From: Candidatus Sulfotelmatobacter sp.
GTDB taxonomy: Bacteria; Acidobacteriota; Terriglobia; Terriglobales; Acidobacteriaceae
Length of the DNA: 53,604 nt
Assembly: GCA_030041215.1 (NCBI GenBank)
Contig: JASHOH010000026.1
Coordinates: 1 to 53,604 of the forward strand
Direction: 5' to 3'
Position numbers and translations under genes: made by a program. The notes beneath the pieces are model-generated. The model was not told the origin of the DNA, ran no database searches, and saw only the letters and a program-made list of their open reading frames with translations. Below are positions 17,004 through 25,487 of this stretch, piece after piece (positions within the stretch are counted from its first letter, which is position 1; each line of letters opens with the position of its first letter).

Positions 17004-18719
17004 ATGTCTCAACGGCTGGGCGATCTTCTTGTCAAAGAGAAGATCATCACCCCAGAGCAGTTGGAACAAGCGACGAAGGCGCAGAAGGAGCAGAACTGCC
17101 GCCTGGGCTCTGCCCTGGTCAAGCTCGGCTTCCTCACTGACGAGGACGTCACAAATTTTCTCTCCCGCCAGTATGGCGTTCCCGCCATCAATCTTTCCTA
17201 CTTTGAAATTGATCCGGCGGTAGTGAAACTCATTCCCTTCGAGACGGCAAAACGGTATCAGATTCTTCCTCTGAGCCGCGTGGGTGCGTCGTTGACCATC
17301 GCCATGGTTGATCCCACCAACGTGTTCGCGATGGACGATATCAAGTTCATGACTGGCTTCAATATTGAGCCGGTTGTCGCGTCTGAAAGCTCTATCCTCG
17401 CGGGAATCGATAAAGCTTATGGCGCCACCAAAGAAGAAGACCTCGAAACCGTGATGCAGTCGATGTCGGAGATGAGCGAGAGCGATATCGAAGTGCAGGC
17501 GGAAGAAGAGGAAATAGCGCTCTCGCAGCTCGAAAAAGCTGCTGACGAAGCTCCCGTCGTCAAACTCGTGAACCTTGTGCTTACCGATGCGGTCAAACGC
17601 GGCGCCAGCGACATTCACATCGAACCCTACGAAAAAGAATTCCGCGTGCGCTTCCGCATAGACGGCGTGTTGCAGTCGATCATGTCTCCGCCCATGAAAC
17701 TGAAAGATGCCATCACGTCGCGCCTGAAAATTATGGCCAAGCTCGACATCAGCGAGAAGCGCCTGCCGCAAGACGGCCGCATCATGCTGAAGATGAACAT
17801 CGGCGGACGCAAGAAGCAGCTCGATTTCCGCGTCAGCACGCTGCCGACATTGTGGGGCGAGAAGATCGTGCTCCGCTTGCTGGACAAAGAAAATCTGCGG
17901 CTCGACATGACCAAACTGGGTTTCGAGCCCGAGTCTCTGGTCAAATTCGAAAAAGCCATTCTCAAGCCGTACGGGATGGTGCTGGTTACAGGACCGACCG
18001 GATCGGGCAAAACCAACACTCTTTACTCGTCGATCGCGCGGTTGAATCAACCCGACACCAACATCATGACGGCGGAAGATCCTGTGGAATTTCAGCTCCA
18101 GGGAGTCAATCAGGTGCAGATGAAAGAGCAGATCGGCCTGAATTTCGCCGCTGCTCTTCGCTCCTTCCTGCGCCAGGACCCCAACATCATTCTGGTCGGC
18201 GAAATCCGCGACTTCGAAACCGCAGAAATCGCCATCAAAGCGGCCCTCACCGGCCACCTGGTTTTATCCACCCTGCACACGAACGGTGCTCCGGAAACCA
18301 TCACCCGACTCATGAACATGGGCATCGAGCCATTCCTTGTTGCCACATCCGTTCACTTGATCTGTGCTCAGCGCCTGGTGCGCCGCATCTGCAAGGAGTG
18401 CATTGAAACCATCGAGGTTCCCGTGCAGACGCTGATTGAAGAAGGATACACGCCGGAAGAGGCCAAGACGGTCAAGATTCAGAAAGGCAAAGGCTGCGCC
18501 ACATGCAACAACACCGGATATAAAGGCCGCGCCGGTCTCTACGAAGTCATGGAAGTCGATGACGAAATCAAAGAACTCGTTCTGGTAGGCGCATCAGCGG
18601 TCGAGTTGAAAAAGAAAGCGATCGAGCGCGGCATGATCACGCTGCGCCGCAGCGGCTTGACCAAAGTAGCCGCGGGCATCACAACTTTGGAAGAGGTGGC
18701 CCGCGAAACGATTCACTAA
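17004..18719 (+). CDS. pilB: type IV pilus extension ATPase PilB
   Basis: Hexameric cytoplasmic ATPase that drives pilus assembly. The 571 residues hold an N-terminal MshEN region (1-140), an acidic linker (143-180), and the secretion ATPase core with Walker A GPTGSGKT (330-337), an Asp box, Walker B IILVGEIRDFETAE and a His box. A zinc site follows (CKEC and CATC pairs). Residues 4-27 and 33-56 each follow the 24-residue MshEN pattern (R-L-G, then L-V, hydrophobics and a final Q) with exactly five residues between them. In characterised MshE/PilB-type ATPases this double motif binds cyclic di-GMP. AGGAGA lies 8 bases before the ATG. pilT, pilC, pilS and pilR follow. Confidence 0.95.
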   Translation: MSQRLGDLLVKEKIITPEQLEQATKAQKEQNCRLGSALVKLGFLTDEDVTNFLSRQYGVPAINLSYFEIDPAVVKLIPFETAKRYQILPLSRVGASLTIAMVDPTNVFAMDDIKFMTGFNIEPVVASESSILAGIDKAYGATKEEDLETVMQSMSEMSESDIEVQAEEEEIALSQLEKAADEAPVVKLVNLVLTDAVKRGASDIHIEPYEKEFRVRFRIDGVLQSIMSPPMKLKDAITSRLKIMAKLDISEKRLPQDGRIMLKMNIGGRKKQLDFRVSTLPTLWGEKIVLRLLDKENLRLDMTKLGFEPESLVKFEKAILKPYGMVLVTGPTGSGKTNTLYSSIARLNQPDTNIMTAEDPVEFQLQGVNQVQMKEQIGLNFAAALRSFLRQDPNIILVGEIRDFETAEIAIKAALTGHLVLSTLHTNGAPETITRLMNMGIEPFLVATSVHLICAQRLVRRICKECIETIEVPVQTLIEEGYTPEEAKTVKIQKGKGCATCNNTGYKGRAGLYEVMEVDDEIKELVLVGASAVELKKKAIERGMITLRRSGLTKVAAGITTLEEVARETIH

Positions 18720-18725
18720 GTTCAA

Positions 18726-18767
18726 ACGTAGGAGCTAAGAGCTAACAGCTAGGAGCTAAAAGCCAGG
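18726..18767. repeat. heptad-period array between pilB and pilT
   Basis: Six 7-base units, the clearest of the family: AGCTAAG, AGCTAAC and close variants, ending in AGCCAGG. It fills most of the 62-base pilB-pilT gap and stops 14 bases before the pilT start. All units are in one orientation. Confidence 0.7.
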
Positions 18768-18781
18768 AAGGGATCACGAAC

Positions 18782-19921
18782 ATGGGTTTGTCCTTAAGCG
18801 ATCTGCTGAAACGGATGCTGGAGATGAACGGCAGCGATCTTCACATCACCACCAACTCGCCGCCGCAGATTCGCGTTCACGGCCATCTGGTTCCGCTGGA
18901 TCTTCCGCAGATGACGCCGGCTGAGACCAAGCAATTAGCCTACAGCGTCATGACCGATTCGCAGAAACATCGCTTCGAAGAGAGTCTGGAACTCGACTTC
19001 TCTTTCGGCTTGAAAGGCCTCGCCCGCTTCCGCGCCAACGTTTTCAACCAGCGTGGGGCGACCGCCGCCGTCTTTCGTTTGATTCCCTTCGAAATCAAGT
19101 CCTTCAACCAGCTCGGCCTGCCACCGGTGGTCAGTAAGCTTTGCGACAAGCCACGCGGCCTCGTGCTTGTGACCGGCCCGACGGGTTCAGGAAAATCCAC
19201 GACGCTTGCCGCCATGATCGACAAGATCAATAGCGAACGCCACGATCACATACTCACCATCGAAGACCCGATCGAGTTCGTTCACATGAACAAGAATTGC
19301 GTGGTGAACCAGCGCGAGTTGCACGCGGACACGAAAAGTTTTTCCGATGCGCTCCGTGCCGCCCTTCGTGAAGATCCCGATGTCGTTCTGATCGGCGAAA
19401 TGCGTGACCTGGAAACGATCGAATCTGCACTGCGCATCGCCGAAACCGGCCACTTGACGTTCGGCACGCTGCACACGAATTCTGCAACGTCAACTATCAA
19501 CCGTATCATCGACGTTTTTCCGGCGCACCAGCAGCCGCAGATTCGCGCTCAGCTTTCGCTGGTGCTCGAAGGCATCATGTGCCAAAGCCTGCTGCCTACG
19601 ACCAGCGGCAAGGGCCGCTGCATGATCATGGAAGTTCTTATTCCCAATGCGGCCGTTCGCAACCTGATCCGCGAAGACAAAATCCACCAGATTTATTCCG
19701 CCATGCAGTCGGGCCAGGACAAGTTCGGCATGCAGACATTCAACCAGGCGCTGGCGACGGCGTATTTCCAGAAGCAGATTTCGCTCGAAGTTGCGCTACT
19801 GCGCTCCAGCAATCCGGATGAGCTGCAGGAAATGATCAATCGCGGCGCCAGTTTGCTGAATCGCCCAACTACGGCTTCATCGATGATAGCGAAAGGGGCA
19901 GCGGCACCTGCGAAAAGGTAA
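18782..19921 (+). CDS. pilT: type IV pilus retraction ATPase PilT
   Basis: Hexameric ATPase that powers pilus retraction and twitching. Of 379 residues, the N-terminal PAS-like part is residues 1-110. The RecA-like core has Walker A GPTGSGKS (132-139), Asp box TIEDPIEFVH, Walker B VVLIGEMRDLETIE and His box HLTFGTLHTNSA. The AVRNLIRE motif required for retraction (normally AIRNLIRE) is present near residues 298-305, which separates PilT from PilB. The C-terminal tail after about 360 is low complexity. It follows pilB and is followed by pilC on the same strand. Confidence 0.95.
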   Translation: MGLSLSDLLKRMLEMNGSDLHITTNSPPQIRVHGHLVPLDLPQMTPAETKQLAYSVMTDSQKHRFEESLELDFSFGLKGLARFRANVFNQRGATAAVFRLIPFEIKSFNQLGLPPVVSKLCDKPRGLVLVTGPTGSGKSTTLAAMIDKINSERHDHILTIEDPIEFVHMNKNCVVNQRELHADTKSFSDALRAALREDPDVVLIGEMRDLETIESALRIAETGHLTFGTLHTNSATSTINRIIDVFPAHQQPQIRAQLSLVLEGIMCQSLLPTTSGKGRCMIMEVLIPNAAVRNLIREDKIHQIYSAMQSGQDKFGMQTFNQALATAYFQKQISLEVALLRSSNPDELQEMINRGASLLNRPTTASSMIAKGAAAPAKR

Positions 19922-19953
19922 AGATTTGGAGTGTGTAGAAACGAAAGAAAGAA

Positions 19954-20031
19954 GAATCCAGAAAGCGAGAATGCAGAAGTGACGACAAGGGATTTGCTTC
20001 TGCATTCCGACTTCGAGCTTCTGTATTGCGA
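19954..20031. repeat. paired heptad arrays forming an 11-bp hairpin between pilT and pilC
   Basis: The left array (19954-19981) has units such as GAATCCA and AGAATGC; the right array (19997-20031) has CTTCTGC, ATTCCGA and CTTCTGT. Within them GAATGCAGAAG (19969-19979) and CTTCTGCATTC (19997-20007) are exact complements around a 17-base loop. It lies inside the pil operon, 21 bases before the pilC start, so it would be transcribed; no T-run follows, so it is not a typical terminator. Confidence 0.65.
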
Positions 20032-20052
20032 TCACTAGAGAGGGCCAAAACT

Positions 20053-21261
20053 ATGCCAGTTTTCACATTTTCCGGCAAAGATGCATCCGGGCAGAAGGTT
20101 TCCGGGGAGCGCGTCGCGCCAAACAAGCAGACGCTCAGCCAGCAGTTGCGGCGCGAGCGCATCACTCCCGGCGCCATCCGCGAGAAAGGCAAAGAGTTCG
20201 CCCTGCCTACGTTCGGTTCGGGCAAAGTCAAGGTCAAAGAAATTGCCATCTTTTTCCGCCAGTTCTCGGTGATGATCGATGCCGGTCTGCCGCTGGTCCA
20301 GTGTTTGGAAATTCTGGCCGCCAATCAGGAAAACCAGGCATTTCAGAAAATCCTGACGGGAGTCCGCACGACCGTTGAGGGTGGCGCCACGCTGGCCAAC
20401 GCCATGCGTCAGTATCCGAACACCTTCGATGATCTCACGACCAATATGATCGAAGCTGGAGAAACCGGCGGTATCCTCGACATCATTCTTCAGCGCCTGG
20501 CAACCTATGTCGAAAAGGCCGTTCGCCTTAAGGCAGCCGTCAGATCTGCGCTGATTTACCCCATCGCTGTGGTGGTAATTGCCACGTTAATTGTCGGCGC
20601 CTTGCTCAAGTTCGTGGTGCCAATCTTCTCCAACCTTTTTGCCGGACTAGGTGTTGCCCTGCCCCTGCCGACCCGCATGGTTATGGGACTCAGCGCCTTC
20701 GTGTCGAGTTTCTGGTGGGTCTTCATCTTCGCCGGAGTTGGAATAGTGTTCGGTTTCAAGCAGATTCGCAAGCACCCGCAGGGGCGTTATTACTTCGATA
20801 AGGCCCTGCTTCACTTGCCCGTCATCGGTTCACTGTTGCGCAAGATCGCCGTGGGACGTTTCACCCGTACGCTCGGCACCTTGATTACTTCGGGTGTGCC
20901 GATTCTCGAAGGTTTGGCGATTACGGCCCGCACTTCCGGCAATGCTGTGCTCGAAGAAGCGCTGATGAAAGTGCGAAAGGCGATCGAAGAGGGTCGCACC
21001 ATTGTAGACCCCCTCAAGGAATGCGGCGTGTTTCCCAACATGGTGACGCAGATGATCGGAGTCGGCGAAGCCACCGGCGCCATGGACAGCATGTTGCAGA
21101 AGATCGCCGACTTCTACGAAGAAGAAGTCGATGCTGCCACTAAAGATATGTTAGCGATGCTGGAGCCTCTCATCATCGGCGTACTGGGCTTGACCATCGG
21201 CGGAATCGTAATTTCGCTCTATATGCCGCTGTTCGCCATGATTGCAAAGTTGGCGGGATAA
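20053..21261 (+). CDS. pilC: type IV pilus inner-membrane platform protein PilC
   Basis: Polytopic GspF/PilC protein that links the PilB/PilT motors to the growing pilus. The 402 residues contain two GspF domains: the first with FFRQFSVMIDAGLPLVQCLEIL (about 78-99), the second with RFTRTLGTLITSGVPILEGL (about 277-296). Membrane segments are near 175-200, 220-240 and 375-395. The start is ATG 20053 (MPVFTFSGKDASG), as in other PilC proteins, with GAGAGGG upstream; an earlier in-frame start lies in the repeat. It is the third gene of the pil block. Confidence 0.94.
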   Translation: MPVFTFSGKDASGQKVSGERVAPNKQTLSQQLRRERITPGAIREKGKEFALPTFGSGKVKVKEIAIFFRQFSVMIDAGLPLVQCLEILAANQENQAFQKILTGVRTTVEGGATLANAMRQYPNTFDDLTTNMIEAGETGGILDIILQRLATYVEKAVRLKAAVRSALIYPIAVVVIATLIVGALLKFVVPIFSNLFAGLGVALPLPTRMVMGLSAFVSSFWWVFIFAGVGIVFGFKQIRKHPQGRYYFDKALLHLPVIGSLLRKIAVGRFTRTLGTLITSGVPILEGLAITARTSGNAVLEEALMKVRKAIEEGRTIVDPLKECGVFPNMVTQMIGVGEATGAMDSMLQKIADFYEEEVDAATKDMLAMLEPLIIGVLGLTIGGIVISLYMPLFAMIAKLAG

Positions 21262-21313
21262 AAAGGCCGTCGCGAGAATGCCGCCCGAGTTCTGGAAGGT
21301 AGCGATGAATTCA

Positions 21314-21350
21314 GCCCACGGCCTGCTTATCGAGGGGCTCGGCCGTGGGC
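21314..21350 (+). other. stem-loop between pilC and pilS
   Basis: Perfect 10-base stem GCCCACGGCC/GGCCGTGGGC with a 17-base loop, 53 bases after the pilC stop. The following bases are not T-rich, so if it acts in transcription end or RNA processing it is not a standard intrinsic terminator. It might separate the structural genes from pilS-pilR. Confidence 0.5.
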
Positions 21351-21426
21351 GGAATTTGCGGGATGAGAAAGCCCCGGAACCGCAAAAGGAACTTCAGGCT
21401 CGTCTCTGAAGAATTTATAGAACCAC

Positions 21427-23133
21427 ATGCAACCCACATTGGACGAGCGGAATTGGTTGGCCTGGCTGGTCAAGGTTCGCGTTTTAATCCTGACTTTCCT
21501 GCTCGGAATCCAGTTGGCTATCGTAGAGCTAACCCCTACCCGTATACCCCTGCGCCTGTTCCTTAGCACGATGTTGTTGTGGTATGTGTTCTCGCTGCTG
21601 TTCATCATCCTGATGTCTTTCTGGCAGGAGCACCGCCTCCAAGCTTCCATGCAAGTCCTGGCCGATCTGATCATGGTCAGCCTCGTCGTACATGAAACGG
21701 GAGGCTGGGATAGCTCACTAAATGTTCTTTATCCGCTGGTGATCATCGTTGCCGGCATCCTGCTGCCACGCGTTTGGTCATATCTCGTCGCTGCGCTCGC
21801 ATTCATCCTTTATGGTGCGGTCCTCGAACTCAATTACTACGGGGTGGTCAAATCCTATGGCAACACCCATCCCGAGTTGAAGGCTCTTCAGGCCATCATA
21901 TTCGTCAATCTTTTTGCCTTTCTCGCCATAGCCTTCCTGGCCGGACAGTTGGCCAGCAAGCTACGCCAGGCGCGCGTGCAACTGAAGAATGCCAGCGGTG
22001 CGCTGGAAGATCTTCAGATTCTGCATGAAAACATCATTCAATCCATCAGCAGCGGGTTGATCACCACCCGTCTCGATGGGCGGATTACTCTGGTCAACAG
22101 TGCGGCGCAGAAACTTCTCGAGCGGCCGGCCTCCCGATTGCTTGGCCAGCCTGTCGCCTCCTTATTTCTCGATCCGCTGCCGAATGCCGAGTCGCAATCG
22201 CACTCCGAGGTCCGCTGCGATACGGCCACATCGTTCCGCAAAACCTTTCAGGTCCGTGTTGCGGCCTTGAACGTTCCCGATCGTGGTTTGCTGGGGTATG
22301 TTTACGCGCTTGATGATCTTACTGAGGTTCGGCGCCTGGAGCGTGAAGTCCGCATGCAGGATCGTCTCGCGGCGGTGGGTCGTCTCGCGGCCGCGATTGC
22401 CCACGAGATTCGCAATCCGCTGACCTCTATCGCTGGATCCGTGAGCATGCTTTCCGGGGTCCCCGACCTCAACGAGGAACACCGGCACCTGCTTGACATA
22501 GTTACTCGCGAATCGCAGCGCCTGAATAGCATCATCACCGATTTTCTGGCCTATTCCCGCGGCAAGCAGTACCGCTTCGAAAAGACCGACCTCGTTCCCC
22601 TTCTCGAAGATACCCTCACGCTCATGCGCAACCGCATGACTGCGGAAAACACTGGCATCTCGATTGAAAGCCATTTCGCGGCCCGCGAAGCCTGGGTGCT
22701 CGCCGATGGAGACCGAATCAAACAGGTTTTCTGGAACATCGGCGAGAATGCAATTCGTGCCATGCGTAACGGCGGAACTCTGCGTGTGAACATCGAGCCA
22801 ATGTCAGAAGAGTGGCAGATCAGTTTCACTGACACTGGATCGGGCATGACCCCGCAGCAAACAGAGAAAATCTTCGAACCTTTCCAATCGAACTTCGAAG
22901 GCGGCACCGGTCTTGGGTTGGCAGTGGTTTACCAGATTATGCAGGCGCACGAAGGCAGGGTCTGGGCACGCTCAAAGCCCGGACGGGGCACAACCTTCAT
23001 TCTTCGCTGGCGCCGTTTTGATGCCGAAAGAACATTTGAAAAATCGGCTGCCTCTTCGTCGGAAACGTTAGCCGCAGTGCCGGACTCGACACCGCCTGCG
23101 TCGGCGGTCGCGGAAGGGAGGCAGCATGGCTAA
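21427..23133 (+). CDS. pilS: sensor histidine kinase PilS
   Basis: Membrane sensor kinase for pilus gene control. The 568 residues begin with about six hydrophobic segments (15-175), followed by a coiled coil, a PAS domain (about 195-305), HisKA with His326 in AIAHEIRNPLTSI, and a HATPase with DTGSGM and GTGLGLAV. The multi-pass N terminus plus PAS fits PilS, which senses pilin in the membrane. The C-terminal 40 residues are Ala/Ser rich. Its stop overlaps pilR by 8 bases. Its expected main target, pilA, is not in the window. Confidence 0.9.
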   Translation: MQPTLDERNWLAWLVKVRVLILTFLLGIQLAIVELTPTRIPLRLFLSTMLLWYVFSLLFIILMSFWQEHRLQASMQVLADLIMVSLVVHETGGWDSSLNVLYPLVIIVAGILLPRVWSYLVAALAFILYGAVLELNYYGVVKSYGNTHPELKALQAIIFVNLFAFLAIAFLAGQLASKLRQARVQLKNASGALEDLQILHENIIQSISSGLITTRLDGRITLVNSAAQKLLERPASRLLGQPVASLFLDPLPNAESQSHSEVRCDTATSFRKTFQVRVAALNVPDRGLLGYVYALDDLTEVRRLEREVRMQDRLAAVGRLAAAIAHEIRNPLTSIAGSVSMLSGVPDLNEEHRHLLDIVTRESQRLNSIITDFLAYSRGKQYRFEKTDLVPLLEDTLTLMRNRMTAENTGISIESHFAAREAWVLADGDRIKQVFWNIGENAIRAMRNGGTLRVNIEPMSEEWQISFTDTGSGMTPQQTEKIFEPFQSNFEGGTGLGLAVVYQIMQAHEGRVWARSKPGRGTTFILRWRRFDAERTFEKSAASSSETLAAVPDSTPPASAVAEGRQHG

Positions 23134-24514
23134 CATCCTGGTATGCGACGACGAGCGCTCCATCTGCGAAATGCTCGATATTGCTCTGCGCCGTGATGGC
23201 CATCGCGTGGAAACGGTCAATTCGGGGCAGGCCGCAAAAAACAAAATCGACGGCAATCTTTATGATGTCATCATCACTGATATCAAGATGCCCAATATCG
23301 ATGGGATTGAGGTTTTGCGCCATGCCCATCGCGTTTCTCCCGATTCTTCTGTCGTACTGATCACCGCGGTTGAGGATTACGAAGCCGCTGTCGAAGCTGT
23401 GAAAGCGGGGGGCGCGTCCGACTACATTCGCAAGAGTCCCAGCCTCGTCGATGAGATCAGACTGACTCTGGCTCGCGTTCTGGAAAAAGCATCCCTCAGC
23501 AAACAGAATTTTGCCCTTCGCCGCGATGCCGCTGCGCACAACTCGCTTGACAACATTATCGGTATCAGCGCCGCGATGGAAAAATTGAAGCAGACCGTCC
23601 GCACGGTGGCTTCGACCGCGAGCACGGTCTTGATTCACGGCGAAAGTGGTACTGGCAAAGAGTTAGTGGCGCGGGCAGTTCACATCTGTTCTCCACGCGC
23701 GACCGAACCTTTTGTTTCCGTGAACTGCGGGGCCTTTCCGGAAACTCTTCTCGAAAGCGAACTCTTCGGTTATTTGAAGGGAGCTTTTACCGGCGCTACG
23801 CAGAACAAGCGCGGATTATTTGAAGTGGCGGGCGGCGGCACAATCTTTCTCGATGAAATCAGCGAAATGACGCTGGCGATGCAGGTCAAGCTGCTGCGCG
23901 TTTTGCAGGAGCGTACAGTGCGCCCGGTCGGCGGAACAAGCGAAATTCCCATCGATGTCCGTGTCATCGCCGCTACCAATCGTGATCTGGAGAAAGCCGT
24001 CGCGGAGAATCTGTTCCGCGAAGATCTTTACTATCGCCTCAATGTGATTCCCATCCGCGTTCCGAATTTATGCGAGCGGCGGGAAGACATCCCGCTGCTC
24101 GCCAATCATTTCCTGAAAAAATACGCGGCCGCGGCGAACCGCAGCATCTTGCGGATGGAGAAGAAATCACTCGAGTCGCTTTGCGGATATGATTGGCCGG
24201 GCAACGTCCGCCAATTGGAAAACACAATCGAGCGTGCCGTCGCCTTGGAAATGTCAGAAGAATTGCACGTGGAACTGCCTGTCGAACGGCCGAAAGCCCG
24301 CGCCGCCGCTGCCGGCACAGGAGAGAGCATCGAAATTGCACCCGATGCGGTTCTTCCAGCCGGCGTAGGAATGGAAAGTTATGTCGCTAACATCGAGCGC
24401 ACGCTCCTACAGAATGCTCTGGAGAAATCGAATGGCGTGCAAACCAAAGCCGCCGATCTGCTCGGAATCTCTTACCGCTCGTTCCGGCATTTGATGAAGA
24501 AGTACGAACTGTGA
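23126..24514 (+). CDS. pilR: sigma-54 response regulator PilR
   Basis: NtrC-family activator paired with PilS. The 462 residues show a receiver (Asp52 in TDIKMPNIDG), AAA+ domain with Walker A GESGTGKE (170-177), an intact GAFTGA loop (217-222), Walker B TIFLDEI, and a C-terminal Fis-type helix-turn-helix (AADLLGISYRSFRHLMKKYEL). The intact loop contrasts with the altered one in the NtrX-like regulator at 10990-12348. ATG 23126 overlaps the pilS 3' end, indicating coupling. It would activate a sigma-54 promoter, usually that of the major pilin. Confidence 0.92.
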   Translation: MANILVCDDERSICEMLDIALRRDGHRVETVNSGQAAKNKIDGNLYDVIITDIKMPNIDGIEVLRHAHRVSPDSSVVLITAVEDYEAAVEAVKAGGASDYIRKSPSLVDEIRLTLARVLEKASLSKQNFALRRDAAAHNSLDNIIGISAAMEKLKQTVRTVASTASTVLIHGESGTGKELVARAVHICSPRATEPFVSVNCGAFPETLLESELFGYLKGAFTGATQNKRGLFEVAGGGTIFLDEISEMTLAMQVKLLRVLQERTVRPVGGTSEIPIDVRVIAATNRDLEKAVAENLFREDLYYRLNVIPIRVPNLCERREDIPLLANHFLKKYAAAANRSILRMEKKSLESLCGYDWPGNVRQLENTIERAVALEMSEELHVELPVERPKARAAAAGTGESIEIAPDAVLPAGVGMESYVANIERTLLQNALEKSNGVQTKAADLLGISYRSFRHLMKKYEL

Positions 24515-24522
24515 GCTATCAG

Positions 24523-24873
24523 CTAGCCCTTCTTCAACTGCTGCTTCCACCCCAACACTCGCGCCTTCGCCCCTTCGGCCTCTGCCTCAGCAATCATCCC
24601 CTTCTTTTGATACAGCACCGACAAGCTCGTGTGCGCGAGAACGTCATCGGGATCCAACTCTGCGATTTGTTTCGCAATCCCAATCGCCTCGTCGTAGCGC
24701 TGCAAGTCCTGCAATGCTCGGGCTAAGCCATGGAGAGCATCCGTGAATTTAGGGTCGATTGCCAGCGCTTCGCGGTAAGCGCGAACGGCCTCTTCCAGTT
24801 TGCCGTCGGCCATTAAATCTAGCGCGGTGGAGTAGAGATTTTCAGCTTTCTGGCGCGCTTCGACATCGGACAT
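24523..24873 (-). CDS. small TPR-repeat protein
   Basis: A 116-residue protein made of about three tetratricopeptide repeats: AENLYSTALDLMADGKLEEAVRAYREALAIDPKFTDAL, then LARALQDLQRYDEAIGIAKQIAELDPDD and SLSVLYQKKGMIAEAEAEGAKA. It ends in a basic tail (KQQLKKG). No signal peptide is evident, so it is probably cytosolic and acts as a protein-protein adaptor; partners are unknown. The start is ATG 24873 (MSDVEARQ); longer frames upstream have no TPR or plausible composition. It is convergent with pilR, only 8 bases away. Confidence 0.78.
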   Translation of the reverse strand: MSDVEARQKAENLYSTALDLMADGKLEEAVRAYREALAIDPKFTDALHGLARALQDLQRYDEAIGIAKQIAELDPDDVLAHTSLSVLYQKKGMIAEAEAEGAKARVLGWKQQLKKG

Positions 24874-25187
24874 AGTCGGGAATCCAAGAGGAAGCAGGAT
24901 TCTAACATGACCTGGAATTCTTCTTGCCCCGCCAAACCCCCGCCCTCTGTGTTTATCGCTTCTCGCCGACCACGCCAGAATCATCTCACTTTCCGCTTCC
25001 GCAGTGATCCGAACACATCGGTCGCACTCGAGACCCTGATCGCTAGCGCCATCCCGGCATTCGGATTCGACGTCGCTGCGTGTGCCTCCCCCGACATTCC
25101 GATCGCTATACCGCTCGACCAGCTTTCGTTTCCGAAAGGCTGGTTCCTCAGGCGATGAATTCCCGTGCCGCGCGTTAAGATGTTCCC
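24874..25187. other. divergent intergenic region, no supported gene
   Basis: 314 bases between the TPR gene (minus) and a small plus-strand gene. Open frames exist on both strands but have unbiased composition, no recognisable motif and no ribosome binding site. Both neighbours must have their promoters here; none stood out. Confidence 0.5.
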
Positions 25188-25421
25188 ATGCGCCATACTC
25201 TTCGTTTTCTGTGGAACGCCACCAAAGGCCACCGTCTGGCGCCGTGGCGCAGTCCATATCTGCTCTGGCGCATCGAGACCTACTGCGGTGTCAAGATGAC
25301 GCAAATCGGATTTCTGGAATTCTGGGAATTTCTGTGGCGCGAGCGCACTAATCTGTGGCGCTTTCTGAAGTGGACAGCCGAGATGGACCGTTATGCCCAT
25401 CCCAAGGCGAAAAATCTGTGA
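25188..25421 (+). CDS. small conserved-looking protein of unknown function
   Basis: A 77-residue protein rich in Trp and Arg (MRHTLRFLWNATKGHR... with six Trp after the start region: PWRSPYLLWRIETY, FWEFLWRERTNLWRFLKWTAEMDRY). The repeated W-R-phi pattern suggests amphipathic helices, perhaps for membrane or nucleic acid contact. I recall similar short proteins in other Acidobacteria, but this is memory and not a search. No signal peptide or metal site is visible. It stands alone between divergent and convergent neighbours. Confidence 0.6.
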   Translation: MRHTLRFLWNATKGHRLAPWRSPYLLWRIETYCGVKMTQIGFLEFWEFLWRERTNLWRFLKWTAEMDRYAHPKAKNL

Positions 25422-25487
25422 GAACTGTTCTCAGCATCCAGGAGAACTTAAATCCTGACTCGGGCACCTGTGACTCAGGACTGACAG

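Noticed and set aside
15888-18257. A single very long minus-strand frame running from the glycosylase through pilB
   Set aside because: Only the first third is glycosylase; the rest is antisense to pilB with His/Arg-rich composition typical of shadow frames. A TTG with a ribosome binding site at 16661 explains the real gene.
21314-21350. Classical intrinsic terminator after pilC
   Set aside because: The stem is strong, but it is not followed by a run of T and has a 17-base loop.
24907-25158. 83-codon plus-strand frame as a gene
   Set aside because: No ribosome binding site, composition like a random GC-rich frame, no motif.
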